Assembly: GCA_026397725.1 (NCBI GenBank)
Contig: JAPLUI010000332.1
Coordinates: 1-64,000 of the forward strand
Source: Verrucomicrobiota bacterium
GTDB lineage: Bacteria > Verrucomicrobiota > Verrucomicrobiia > Verrucomicrobiales > Akkermansiaceae
DNA: 64,000 bases
Direction of reading: 5' to 3'
In this document: one piece after another, positions 1-9,167 of the stretch
How positions within the stretch are numbered: the first letter of the stretch is position 1
How the letters are laid out: each line of letters begins with the position of its first letter
Notes under the pieces: model-generated
The model's database searches: none
What the model was told of the DNA's origin: nothing
Seen by the model: only the letters and a program-made list of their open reading frames with translations
Made by a program: the position numbers and the translations under genes

Positions 1-76
1 ACATTCTTGTGGTGGTTGAGGAAGCGTGGCCGGTGAGTGCGTGCCGAAGGCTCTGCTCACGGGCGATCCTTCCACC

Positions 77-96
77 CGACGACAGGAATGTCGTCG
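77..96. repeat. short palindrome, loop GGAA, followed by CTCC
   Basis: An 8-bp stem (CGACGACA / TGTCGTCG) closes on a GGAA loop and is followed by CTCCTT. The same layout, with a different stem sequence, recurs at 30755-30768 and 27506-27528. This suggests a dispersed family of REP-like palindromes in which arms vary but the loop and 3' flank are kept. No gene was recognised between base 1 and 504. Confidence 0.6.
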
Positions 97-194
97 CTCC
101 TTAACGGGCACCATCGGAGTCAAGATACTCGGGAGCGGTGTGACCGCCCGCGAGACGAACTGCGCCTCGTGGTAACGCCGCAGCTCTCCCGGTT

Positions 195-313
195 TAGCCA
201 CAGCGGGGTGGCGGGCTGCGCCCTTCCCACCGCACTCCAGACTTTGGCTCGCGCCTGGGCAGGTGAAGGTATGGAGTGCGGTGGGAAGCGCAGCGCCACC
301 GCCGCTGTGGCTA
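195..313. repeat. large imperfect inverted repeat (REP/MITE-like hairpin)
   Basis: The left arm (195-239, starting TAGCCACAGCGGGGTGGCGG) and the right arm (272-313, starting TGGAGTGCGGTGGGAAGCGC) are near-perfect reverse complements around a 32-nt loop containing GGCTCGCGCC. Elements of this type, with GGAGTGCGGTGGG at one end, are to my recollection common in Verrucomicrobiota genomes. No transposase is adjacent. It lies downstream of the minus-strand protease gene ending at 505, so as RNA it could also act as a 3' stem-loop. Confidence 0.65.
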
Positions 314-504
314 AGTCCCGGCACCCCCGGGGTGTGCCAAGTCATGTTCCGGAATTCATTGCCAATTCCTTGTCAATTCAAGGTCCAGCTCAGGAAGTGT
401 TGAGGTCGATGTAGGCGGCGATGGCGCGACTCGCGGTGCCGTCCTCCACCAGCATGGCGATTGTACCAGTCCTCATCACGCCAGTTGGCTCCTGTTCTAA
501 CGCA

Positions 505-1761
505 TTACTTGGTCTGGGCCATTTCCGCTTCGAGCTGATCGGCTTTCTGCGGATTGATTTCCCGCAATTTTTGGCAGTGTTGCCGGGCCTTCTCGGTTTG
601 GCCCATGAGGTGGCAGGACTGCGCAAGGTGATAGCGTGCATCCATGTGATTCGGATTGAGTTCCAAGGCCCGCTCGGCCGCAGCCGCGGCTTCCGGATAC
701 ATCTTCAAATGATAGCAGGCAAAGGCCATGCTGTTGTGGGCCTCGACGAGTTTTTCGTCGGCCTGCACGGCCTTGCGGAGCACGCCGAGGGCCTCCTCGA
801 ACTTGCGCTGGCCGTTATAGATTGCCCCGAGGTTGTTCAACGCCACGCCGAAGGCCGGCCGCAGCGAGATGGCCTTCAGATAATTCTCCATCGCCTGGTC
901 GGCCTGGCCGGTCTTCTCCTGGCACAAGCCCAGGCGGAACCAGGCGTCAGGCTCGTTAGGCACGCGCCGCACCGCCTCCTCGAAGTACCCCAGTGCGGCG
1001 TGGAAGTTGTCGCTGGTGAGCGGGCGGAGACTGAGCTTGCCAATCCCCCCGGTGATCGGCGGCACCCAGTCGGCGGGCAGGTCGTGGGTGCATTGGGCCA
1101 GCGGGCGAAGCGTGCCGGGCTGCAGGTCCGCCGCCTGCCGATAGACTGCGGCGAAGTTGAGCCCTTGCCCGGCCGAGATGGTCTTCTTCCCTTCGGTCAT
1201 GATGGCGGTTTGCACTGCCACCACTTGTCCGCGCAAGTTGAGGATCGCCCCGCCACTGCTACCGACGGAGACCGGCACGGTGTGCTGCATGACCGTGCCG
1301 GCGTCCGGCACCTCGCGGTAGGCCGAGACGATACCTTCCGAAACCGACCACTCGAATCCCAGCGGGGTGCCGATGGTGAAGACTCGCTCGCCGACTGCGG
1401 GCGATTCCCGCGCGATTTCCAAGACGGCGGGCGGCGCGGGTGCCGGGTCCACTTGCAGCAGGACGAGGTCCCGCGGGCGATCCTCCGCCAGGATGCCGGT
1501 GATGCGGAGCGTGCCGCCAAGCGAGGTCCGGACCTCGACACGGTCAGCCCCGGCCACCGCATGGCGGGCCGACACGATCCGATCAGGTGCCACGAAAAAA
1601 CCGACGCCTAACGAAGGCATCCCCTTGTCGGGATCAAAGGAGACCACCGTGACGACGGCCGGCTGCACCATCCTGACCAGTGCCGGCAACGACTCCTCGC
1701 CCCGGACCCATGCTAACACGGACAGCGAAACCAAGCACGGCCAAATCATTCGAGCGCCCAT
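505..1761 (-). CDS. secreted trypsin-like (HtrA-type) serine protease with C-terminal TPR repeats
   Basis: Predicted 418 aa. I chose the ATG at 1761 because the protein then opens with a signal peptide (residues 1-21, hydrophobic IWPCLVSLSVLAW); an in-frame upstream extension looks non-coding. Residues 25-200 form an S1C-type protease domain with the triad H67 (SARHAVAG), D98 (RDLVLLQVD) and S169 (VGSSGGAIL). Residues about 230-415 are four or five TPR units (for example AWFRLGLCQEKTGQADQA). No PDZ domain is seen; the TPRs replace it, as in many PVC proteins. It follows the six-hairpin gene by 127 bp on the same strand. Role inferred: extracytoplasmic protein quality control or regulated proteolysis with TPR-mediated partner binding. 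Confidence 0.85.
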   Translation of the reverse strand: MGARMIWPCLVSLSVLAWVRGEESLPALVRMVQPAVVTVVSFDPDKGMPSLGVGFFVAPDRIVSARHAVAGADRVEVRTSLGGTLRITGILAEDRPRDLVLLQVDPAPAPPAVLEIARESPAVGERVFTIGTPLGFEWSVSEGIVSAYREVPDAGTVMQHTVPVSVGSSGGAILNLRGQVVAVQTAIMTEGKKTISAGQGLNFAAVYRQAADLQPGTLRPLAQCTHDLPADWVPPITGGIGKLSLRPLTSDNFHAALGYFEEAVRRVPNEPDAWFRLGLCQEKTGQADQAMENYLKAISLRPAFGVALNNLGAIYNGQRKFEEALGVLRKAVQADEKLVEAHNSMAFACYHLKMYPEAAAAAERALELNPNHMDARYHLAQSCHLMGQTEKARQHCQKLREINPQKADQLEAEMAQTK

Positions 1762-1888
1762 GGATCGTATCTCATTTTGCACGGTCAGGTTACTCGTCGA
1801 GCGGCTCCTTGCTGGCGACGGGACACCGATGTAAGCCCGTCCGGAGAACGCTTGCAGGGCCGTCATGAAGGCAGAAAGCATGCTCATT

Positions 1889-4312
1889 TCACCGCACCTC
1901 GCTGAGTTTCAGGACTTGGACATTCTTGAATGCCACCGGGATGCCCGCTTGGAGCTGCGCTTTGCCATAGGTGCCGATGATCGTCTTGTCGGCGACGTTC
2001 GTCACGGTGCATTGGCCGGTGGGAAGCAGGGCGGCAAGCGCGGCGAACTTCAGGGTATCGCTGATGGTGCGGCCTTCCGCCAGCAGGATGACGAACAGGT
2101 CCCCGCCGGTGGTCTTGAGCACGAGGGGATCCACCTCCGGATTGATTTCCACGAGCGGTCCCGGGGCGGGCCAACCCCACTTGGGCGCGAAGATGGTAGC
2201 GCTTTGGCCGTCGATCATCGTGCGCAGTTGGGCATCGAACTGCAGCCCGTTCACGGCCCGTTCCGCCCGGTTCTTGAAGATCTCCATCGTGGCCCAGCAG
2301 GTCTGGCTGTTGCCCCACTCGGAAAAGACCAGGAACGGAAAGATCCGCCATTCCATGCCCCATTTGCACTTCGTCTTGTCGTTGTCGCGCAGGTAGCTTT
2401 CCAACAGAGGCAGGCAGCGGGCCACCTGGGTCCACTGCTCCGCCCGCGCCCCTTGCCGATAGCGGCCGAGGTCGGATGCCACGAGGTATGCCAACGGCAG
2501 GGTGTATGAGCAGGGATACCAGCAGGTCGTGCTTTCCACATGGCCGTAGGCCGGCTGCCAGGCGAGAGTCGCGTCCCACGACTGTTGGTCCTGGCGTGCG
2601 GCGTAATCGCAGGTCACCCACGCCAGCGAAACGCTGAGCATCTGCTCGGCCGCCGTGAGAAACTTCTCATCCTTGGTTTGCTCGTATGCCACAACGGCCG
2701 CATGGGCCGAGACCGACGAGCAATAGCTGTCCACCACGCCGCCCACGTCCTCGAAGCTCCCTTGAAACCGGCACTCCTTGAGCGGGCCGTTGCAAATCCA
2801 ATCGACCGTCCTCAGCCCGCGGGCCTTGAAGTCAATCCGGTCCACGTCGATTTTGAGTTGGCTGGCCTTGAGCATGGCCAGGGCGTTCCATGCGCAATCG
2901 CCCTGCAGCTCGGTGCTGGGCGTGCCATTCTCGAAATACTTTGGATATGAGCCATCGTCACGTTGGATGGAGGCGAGCCATTGCAAGGCCTTCCGGGCGG
3001 CGGCCAGATACTCCGGGTCGCCGCCAATCTCGTGTGCGATCAACAAATAGTAGGCGATCCAGCCGGTGGCGTGGGTCTGGATCCACTTGCGGTAGGCCTG
3101 GTCCACATAGCTGGTCTCGTCGTTGAGGGGCAGCATGCTCCAGAAGCTGCCGTTAGGGTTTTGCACCGCCGTTTTCAACAGGAAGTTGTTAGGGCCCTGC
3201 AGGCGGGCGAGGTTCTCAGGAGCCTCGCCAACCGACCGTGCGTATTGGTTGAAGGCGGCCACGGTGAACGAATTGCCATACATGGCATAGTAGCAGAAGC
3301 CGTTGCCATACCCTGTGCCGTCGCCGCTGTGATTGGAGCCCATGAAGTTCTCGCCGTGCTTGTCGTGGCGAACGTAGCAGCACGGGTTATCCAGCAGATA
3401 GGCCATTGATTTCCGGTATAACTCCATGCTGTTGCACTGCCGGCGGTAGCCGGCGAGGTTCATGAACTGGGCGAGGTGGAAGCCGGTGGTATAGCCACCG
3501 CCGTTAGGAGTTAGCGCCAGCAGGAACCGCCGCGTGACAGTTTCCCCGGTCTTGACCGGACGCTGGTGATTGGCCACCAGCAGAATGGAACCATCGTTGG
3601 GCGAGACCCCGGCCAGCTCGGTCGGGTGGTCCTGGTCCGGATGCGGCCGGAAGCCGACCCAGTAGTCCTTCGCGGCGCCGGGGTCCGGCTCGCAGCCGAG
3701 GCGGAATTCGGGTGGCAGGATCGACACGGAATACGTGGTGGCATCCGCGATCAGCGAGAAGGTGTTGTTCCAGGTGCCGCCATTGTCGATCAGGCCGGCC
3801 GGGGCCTTCTTCGCGTCGCCGTCGAGAAAGTGCGGCACACTGTGAGGCAGACAGTAGATCTGGCGCACCTGATCCGGGGCCAGGTTGAAGGCGTCGAGTC
3901 CCAGCGCGAGCGACTGCACCTCCCTGCCGGACTTGACCGTGTAGGTGATCAAGAAGGCGTCTTCCGGCACGGGTGTCCAAGTGATGGTCACTTCCATCTG
4001 TTGCGTGCTGCCGGTCAGCTTCAGCGTCTTGCCGTCTGGTTGGACTTGTTGCGGATTGAACCACAGCGCCTTGCCATCAACCGCCAGCAGGTACTCGCCC
4101 GGCCGCCGCCCGGCCGCCACGGGACCCTTGGCGCCGGTGGTCTGCCATTGGCCGTCCCGCAGGACACGCAGTTCGCCGACGGTGCCACTGGCCATGTCGA
4201 ATACGACTTCGCTTTGTTGGTTCTTCAGCATGATGGACCCGTCCGCAAGCCCTGGGTGCGTGCCAAGCGCCGTCGCCAGCAGGAAGGCCATCAACTCCCG
4301 GGGGTGTTTCAT
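1889..4312 (-). CDS. secreted six-hairpin (alpha/alpha)-barrel protein, putative glycoside hydrolase or lyase
   Basis: Predicted 807 aa. The start at 4312 gives a signal peptide (MKHPRELMAFLLATALGTHP), and its ATG overlaps the TGA of the GH20 gene (ATGA), implying translational coupling. The N-terminal third (to about residue 300) is beta-rich, resembling a substrate-binding beta-sandwich. From about 300 to 650 there are helical-hairpin repeats with aromatic and Gly motifs (GYGNGFCYYAMYG, ATGWIAYYLLIAHEIGGDPEY, DDGSYPKYFENG) typical of (alpha/alpha)6 barrels. I cannot assign a CAZy family. Co-translation with a beta-hexosaminidase suggests a joint role in breakdown of an amino-sugar-containing glycan, acting outside the cytoplasm. 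Confidence 0.7.
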   Translation of the reverse strand: MKHPRELMAFLLATALGTHPGLADGSIMLKNQQSEVVFDMASGTVGELRVLRDGQWQTTGAKGPVAAGRRPGEYLLAVDGKALWFNPQQVQPDGKTLKLTGSTQQMEVTITWTPVPEDAFLITYTVKSGREVQSLALGLDAFNLAPDQVRQIYCLPHSVPHFLDGDAKKAPAGLIDNGGTWNNTFSLIADATTYSVSILPPEFRLGCEPDPGAAKDYWVGFRPHPDQDHPTELAGVSPNDGSILLVANHQRPVKTGETVTRRFLLALTPNGGGYTTGFHLAQFMNLAGYRRQCNSMELYRKSMAYLLDNPCCYVRHDKHGENFMGSNHSGDGTGYGNGFCYYAMYGNSFTVAAFNQYARSVGEAPENLARLQGPNNFLLKTAVQNPNGSFWSMLPLNDETSYVDQAYRKWIQTHATGWIAYYLLIAHEIGGDPEYLAAARKALQWLASIQRDDGSYPKYFENGTPSTELQGDCAWNALAMLKASQLKIDVDRIDFKARGLRTVDWICNGPLKECRFQGSFEDVGGVVDSYCSSVSAHAAVVAYEQTKDEKFLTAAEQMLSVSLAWVTCDYAARQDQQSWDATLAWQPAYGHVESTTCWYPCSYTLPLAYLVASDLGRYRQGARAEQWTQVARCLPLLESYLRDNDKTKCKWGMEWRIFPFLVFSEWGNSQTCWATMEIFKNRAERAVNGLQFDAQLRTMIDGQSATIFAPKWGWPAPGPLVEINPEVDPLVLKTTGGDLFVILLAEGRTISDTLKFAALAALLPTGQCTVTNVADKTIIGTYGKAQLQAGIPVAFKNVQVLKLSEVR

Positions 4313-6591
4313 TTGCCAGTTTCGTACACCCGGACTTCGGCCACCTGGACCGCGTTCTGGATGCTGTTTTTGAGCATGTTGAGCCGGACGTAGCGGGCCT
4401 GGACCGGCGCGAATTGGTGCCAATGGCCCTGGCCCGTTTCCGGTTTGGTGTTGGTGCTTTCGTCCACGACCTTGGTCCAGTTCGTTTCGTCGGTAGAGAC
4501 CTCGACGGTGTATTGGAACGAGCGACCACCGTACTCCCAGGGGAAAAGCCGCAGGCGGTCCAGATTGTAGGTGCTTTGCAGATCAACCTGCCACCATTGC
4601 GGCGGCTCCCAGGCGCCCCATAACTTGCCGTTGCCAACCCAGCCGTCATTGGCGTTCTCGGGCACCTCGGCATCCTTGTCCTTGCCGGCCACGCCGGACG
4701 CTTTCACCGGCTTGCCGGTGGTCAGATTCTGCTCGAAGTCCTTCCAGTTGTACTTGGGCCCGAAGACGTAGCCGCCAACCACCCGGCCTGATTCGTCAAA
4801 CAAGGCCGCGCGTGGCCGCAACCTGCCGACCAGTTGCAGCGGCTTCTCGTAAACCGGGGAATTGGCGGTCGGCTCCGAACCGTCGCTCGTGTAGCGGATG
4901 CGGCAGCCGGCGGGCGGGTCGGCCGACATGGTGATCGTCGCCGTCCCGGAGTAGTAGGGCACCGGGCCGTCGGGCTGCTCCGGCTTCAAGGCCGCGTCGA
5001 TTTTCACCGTCTTGAGAATTTTCGCCAGCCGCAGGTTGAGGATTTTCTCCCGCTCGCGGAGTTCCCGCAATTGGGCGGACTCTGGAAACGGCGGCTTTGG
5101 AAACCCATTCTCGCGAATCTGTTGTTCTTCCGCAGCGCTGGACACGGTGTCCGGCGCCCAGGTGCCTTCCTGCCGGAGGGCCTCGTAGATGCAGCCGTTG
5201 ACGTAGGCCTCGGCGCTTTGCTCCCAGGCCACCCGGCTGCCGCCCAGCACCCGGTCGCTCCGCTTGAGCATGTTGTCGTTGCTGCTGTAAATGTTCCACT
5301 TGTCCCACGGTCCGCGGATCTCCCACGGCACGGTGATCGTGGTGAAGCCGGCGTCCTGGGCGAGTTGGGCGCCGGTGTACCAGGAATACATGATGAGATC
5401 GGTTAGCGCGGGATCGGTGGGCGGCCCTTGGTAGCCACCCCAGAAAATCGTCTTCTTGCCGTATTTTTTGACAATCTCGTTCATCTTCAGCGCGTGTCGT
5501 TTCAGGAGGTCATCCTTGCCGCCCTTGTCCTTTTCACGCATGTTGTTTTTCTGCATGAACTCCTTCACATGCGGCCGGTCGATGAACCATTCCCACTGGA
5601 CTTCATCGCCGCCGATGTGGAAGTATGGTGAACTTTTGAACACTTCACACATCTCGCCAACGATCGTGTCGAGCACCGGATAGATGTCGTCGTTGGCGAT
5701 GTCCATGAGGTGCATGCCCGGCTCGCCGAGCAGCCACTTGTCACCCACCTTGAGGTCTTCCAGCAGGGCCTCGCAATGCCCGGGCGTTTCCAACTCCGGA
5801 ATGATCGTCACCCCGCGGGCGTCGGCATAGGCCACCGTTTTCTTCAGTTCCTCCAGATCCCAGGATTTGAAGGCGTCACCCCCGTTGATGGCGCCGTTGC
5901 TGTTACCGACCTGGGGATAGGCCTTGAGCGGGAAGTAAAAGCCGCTGCCGTCGTGCAAGTGCAGGTGCAGGTAGCGGACCTTGTGGAAACGCATGGCCTC
6001 GACGGCGGCACGCACGCCCATCAGGGGCAGTCCCTGCCGGGCGCAGTCGATCATATAGCCGCAGAAGTCGGCGTGCGGCCAGTCCTTGAGGTTCATTTTC
6101 GGCACGGCGACCGCAGCCCCGTTGACCTTCAAGGCTTGCAGCAACGTGGCCGTGCCCTCGCAGCAGGCCCGGTAATCCCAGCCCTCCACCACCGCCTGGT
6201 CCGCGACGGTGATGGTATGGGCGTAATCGCGGACCTTCTTGACCTCGCGGTTCTGGACCGTGAGGATGTCAGCGTCCGCGCGAAGCTGCGGGTTGAGCTT
6301 GAGCACGATGTCGCCGGGCTTGGCCTCGCCTTCGGCCGGCGCAAGCTTGAGCTTGGTCGCCAGCAGAATCTCCTCCGCGAGGATTTCCGCCAGTGGCTTG
6401 AGCTTGGGGTCGGTGGCCACAATGCGGCTTTGCGGCGTGAGCGGCAGGTCGCCTTCGACAAGCTGGATTTGCTTCGGGGTGGGCAGCAGGCCCAGCGGAT
6501 TCCCGGCGGTGGAGCTGGGAGCTGCGCCCAACCACGCCGCACTTGCGGTTAGAACCAGGATGGCGCACTGACCGGATATGTTCTTCAGCAT
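4309..6591 (-). CDS. GH20 beta-N-acetylhexosaminidase with C-terminal F5/8-type carbohydrate-binding domain
   Basis: Predicted 760 aa. Residues 1-24 are a signal peptide. Residues 33-165 are the GH20b-like N-terminal domain (LLPTPKQIQLVEGDLPLTPQ). Residues 170-510 are the GH20 TIM barrel, with the catalytic Asp-Glu pair D329-E330 in HIGGDEVQW. Next comes a chitobiase/CHB_HEX_C-type segment (about 545-615, IRYTSDGSEPTANSPVYEKP) and a discoidin/F5-8C domain (about 630-758). It removes terminal GlcNAc or GalNAc from glycans by substrate-assisted catalysis. The stop overlaps the start of the six-hairpin gene. A deleted second copy of such a gene lies immediately upstream at 6664-6888. Confidence 0.93.
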   Translation of the reverse strand: MLKNISGQCAILVLTASAAWLGAAPSSTAGNPLGLLPTPKQIQLVEGDLPLTPQSRIVATDPKLKPLAEILAEEILLATKLKLAPAEGEAKPGDIVLKLNPQLRADADILTVQNREVKKVRDYAHTITVADQAVVEGWDYRACCEGTATLLQALKVNGAAVAVPKMNLKDWPHADFCGYMIDCARQGLPLMGVRAAVEAMRFHKVRYLHLHLHDGSGFYFPLKAYPQVGNSNGAINGGDAFKSWDLEELKKTVAYADARGVTIIPELETPGHCEALLEDLKVGDKWLLGEPGMHLMDIANDDIYPVLDTIVGEMCEVFKSSPYFHIGGDEVQWEWFIDRPHVKEFMQKNNMREKDKGGKDDLLKRHALKMNEIVKKYGKKTIFWGGYQGPPTDPALTDLIMYSWYTGAQLAQDAGFTTITVPWEIRGPWDKWNIYSSNDNMLKRSDRVLGGSRVAWEQSAEAYVNGCIYEALRQEGTWAPDTVSSAAEEQQIRENGFPKPPFPESAQLRELREREKILNLRLAKILKTVKIDAALKPEQPDGPVPYYSGTATITMSADPPAGCRIRYTSDGSEPTANSPVYEKPLQLVGRLRPRAALFDESGRVVGGYVFGPKYNWKDFEQNLTTGKPVKASGVAGKDKDAEVPENANDGWVGNGKLWGAWEPPQWWQVDLQSTYNLDRLRLFPWEYGGRSFQYTVEVSTDETNWTKVVDESTNTKPETGQGHWHQFAPVQARYVRLNMLKNSIQNAVQVAEVRVYETGK

Positions 6592-6663
6592 GATGATGGT
6601 GGGGGGGTGGATTTGGTTGTTAGAGCGATTGCTCGCTGCAGACTACGTGGGGGATGATCAGGA

Positions 6664-6888
6664 TCATACAGATGATTCGGGTGCCAATGGCGATTTTCCC
6701 GCCTCCCACGCCCTGACTTCGACCCAATGCACCGCAGGGTTGGAGCTGTTCCTGAGGACGTTGACGCGGAGGATTTCATCCGCCAGAATGTCGGCCGGCG
6801 GGTTGAGCGTCGCCTCCGTCGCCACCATGCGGCTTTGCGCCGTTAGATCGGGCGGTGCCGGTTCGCGGGAGGGAACCCCCGGCCTGGA
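6664..6888 (-). pseudogene. remnant of a second GH20 gene: N- and C-terminal ends fused, middle deleted
   Basis: Read on the minus strand in one frame, this stretch encodes LTAQSRMVATEATLNPPADI followed by LADEIL, then RVNVLRNSSNPAVHWVEVRA. The first part aligns with residues 51-76 of the intact GH20 protein (LTPQSRIVATDPKLKPLAEI). The second aligns with its last 25 residues (VRLNMLKNSIQNAVQVAEVR). About 660 residues are missing at a single in-frame junction, directly after LADEIL. It begins right after the TGA of the upstream TIM-barrel gene, in the same frame, and ends at the TGA at 6664-6666. There is no start codon of its own, so it is a deletion scar. Confidence 0.8.
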
Positions 6889-8976
6889 TCAGCGGTTCAA
6901 AAGAAACAACTTCCCTTCGCCAGCTTCCAGTTCGACTGCCAGAACCTTGCTGTTGAGCGCGGCTGTGGGCATGAGTTTCCCGGTCTCCTGCGACACCTCG
7001 GCAGTGGCAACAAACGTGCCGTCGATGGTCAGCTTGGCCGTGATCTTTGCTTGCATGTTCCGGTTGACTGGCAGGATGTAAACTTTCCCCGCGGCATCCT
7101 TGAAGCAACCGATCACCATGACCCCGCCTTCGATCTTCTTGACCGGAGCTTCCGGCAGCAGCGGGATCGTCCCAACCGGCGGCTCGGTGTGGTACACGCC
7201 GGTCGAAGTCAGTTTGACCAGCGTGGGCCCCAGGTTGGCGATGCGGCGGTTGATCTTCTGCACATGGAACCACTTGGCGTCGCGCTTGAGGTCCTTGGTG
7301 AGCAGGCCGGGCGAATCGCCCGTGGCCATGCCGGGCACGTGGACATAGGTGAAGTACTGGATGCCGCGCGAACCGTAGGCGAGCGACGTCCACACCTGCC
7401 AGCGCAGGTCTCCTTCGCTGCACTCGCGGTAGCCCATGTGCGGCAGCGACACGATGATCTGGTTGAATGGGGTCTTCGCCTTCAGACAGTGCCGCCGCAC
7501 GGCCTCCAAGTTGTCAAAATAGTAGCGCGATTCGTTTTCCTCATGCATTTGCCAGTAAGCGTCCCAACTGAACAGCGCGGGCTTGACCACCTTCAAGTAA
7601 TCCGTGACCAGCCGGTCGTAAGACTTGGGGGTATGGGCATAGTTGGGCAATAGATTGTAATACGGCAGATGCGTGGGGTCTTTCTTCAACAGGTATTGGG
7701 TGACGAAGCCGAGCCGGGGATGCGCGTCACGGCCCATTTCGTCGCCGAGGACGAATCCCATGAGGGCCGGGTGCTTGGAATACCTGGCGATCATGCCGTC
7801 CAGGTCCTTCTCGATCCCGGGAATATCTGTGGGCTGGAACTTCTCCCACGGGCCCTGGCAGACGTTCCCATCCCAGATAAACGCCTTGATGCCCGCCTGC
7901 TGGCAGAGATCGAGAAACTTCAAGTTGAACTTCACCTGCTCAGCGTCGGGCTTTTCCCACAGGTTGGGTGATTGAGCGACGTTGAACCCGCACTCGGCGA
8001 TTTCCTTCATGCGTTCAAGGTTGCTTTGCTCCTTGGTTGGGCCGCACCAGTAGGAAATGATGAACGGCGCGTCAAGCGAAGGTCGCGCAACCGGTGGCTC
8101 AGCCCGCACGACTTTAGGAGCCACTTTCCCCCTCACTCCGGGCACGCCGAACAACTCAAGCTGGCCCAGCGCAAAACCGTTGTTAGAGCGGTAGATCCAA
8201 TTGACCGCACTCGGGTTGAAGCAGGAGTAGATGGCAATCCGGAACCAGGTGTAGGCCATGGCCGGGCGGGTGAAGTCGGCCTGCTGGATTTTCTGATTCT
8301 TCAGCTTGTCCTGCAGCTTCCTGGCATCCGCAGCAGCCACCGCCTTGGTCAGGCCGGCGGAGTCGAACGACGTGAACAGGAAGGTCTCGGTCCGCGAGCC
8401 CGGCTGAAAGGCGCTCTCGCTCCGGTCCTTGGCCTTGCAAACGTAAAGATTCGTCCAGTCGCCTTCCTCGCCGGTGTTGGAGCCCTGAATGGCCCATTCC
8501 CTAGGGTCGCGGTCGGGAGCATCGGCGCTTGGAGTGATGGTGAAATGGGTCAGGACGAACGCGTCCTTGAGTTGGACCGCGGCGAAGTAGGGATCCTCCA
8601 GGGAAGGCCCGCCGTCGCCGCCTTCCTTGAAGCTCACATACCACTTCGTCTGCTCGGGCTTGTTCATGAAGATGGCCGCCGCCGGTGCGCCCACCCAGCT
8701 CTGGTAGGGGTGGCGCTGATACGGAATCGCGTAAGGCCCGGTGGCCGGGGCGCAGGTCATCTTGAGCCAGGTGGCGTTGGTGGGAAGCATCGCCGCTTCC
8801 GGCAGTCCCTGGCCCGGATCTTTGGAGAGTGCCACCGTGTCCGTCGGGTCGGTCAAGTCGCCACCGAGCAGGCTGGCATTGCCCGTCCCCAGGCTCTGAA
8901 ACGCCTTGGCGGGCTGGGGCGAGATGATGATGCCAACGAGGGCTGAAAACAAGAGGGGGTTGAGCAATGGTTTCAT
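6889..8976 (-). CDS. secreted TIM-barrel glycoside hydrolase-like protein with N-terminal discoidin-like module
   Basis: Predicted 695 aa with signal peptide (residues 1-25, ending AKA). Residues 26-275 form a beta-sandwich with discoidin-like signature (DPREWAIQGSNTGEEGDW; FRIAIYSCFNPS) that is nearly the same as the N-terminus of the divergent GH2 protein. Residues about 295-600 form a TIM barrel (FIISYWCGPTKEQSNLERMK; GFVLGDEMGRD, where the Glu could be the acid/base), resembling clan GH-A enzymes such as GH42 or GH5 without a clear family. A C-terminal beta domain follows. The gene is divergent from the GH2 gene across a 191-bp spacer that must hold both promoters. Substrate unknown. Confidence 0.72.
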   Translation of the reverse strand: MKPLLNPLLFSALVGIIISPQPAKAFQSLGTGNASLLGGDLTDPTDTVALSKDPGQGLPEAAMLPTNATWLKMTCAPATGPYAIPYQRHPYQSWVGAPAAAIFMNKPEQTKWYVSFKEGGDGGPSLEDPYFAAVQLKDAFVLTHFTITPSADAPDRDPREWAIQGSNTGEEGDWTNLYVCKAKDRSESAFQPGSRTETFLFTSFDSAGLTKAVAAADARKLQDKLKNQKIQQADFTRPAMAYTWFRIAIYSCFNPSAVNWIYRSNNGFALGQLELFGVPGVRGKVAPKVVRAEPPVARPSLDAPFIISYWCGPTKEQSNLERMKEIAECGFNVAQSPNLWEKPDAEQVKFNLKFLDLCQQAGIKAFIWDGNVCQGPWEKFQPTDIPGIEKDLDGMIARYSKHPALMGFVLGDEMGRDAHPRLGFVTQYLLKKDPTHLPYYNLLPNYAHTPKSYDRLVTDYLKVVKPALFSWDAYWQMHEENESRYYFDNLEAVRRHCLKAKTPFNQIIVSLPHMGYRECSEGDLRWQVWTSLAYGSRGIQYFTYVHVPGMATGDSPGLLTKDLKRDAKWFHVQKINRRIANLGPTLVKLTSTGVYHTEPPVGTIPLLPEAPVKKIEGGVMVIGCFKDAAGKVYILPVNRNMQAKITAKLTIDGTFVATAEVSQETGKLMPTAALNSKVLAVELEAGEGKLFLLNR

Positions 8977-9167
8977 GTCATGCGATAGTTACCGAGACGC
9001 CTGATACCTGGTCCGCAGGCCTTCCCTTTCAAGACCTGGGGTGGAATCGATATAGGCGCCATTTTTCTTGTTGCTGGAACGCCTGATTGGTTACAGTCTC
9101 GCCCAGGATTGTCCGGCGGCGCATGGGCCTTGCCCGGCCCGGTCACTCCGCAACCACCTCCCCAGCC

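Noticed and set aside
421..1611. Long plus-strand open frame of 396 codons antisense to the HtrA-TPR gene
   Set aside because: Biased, Arg/Gly/His-rich composition typical of the complement of a GC-rich gene; no domain, while the minus strand encodes a clear protease.
6889..6891. Possible readthrough of the TIM-barrel TGA into the GH20 remnant, which is in the same frame
   Set aside because: One in three chance of the same frame; no SECIS-like or readthrough context seen, and the remnant has no function of its own.
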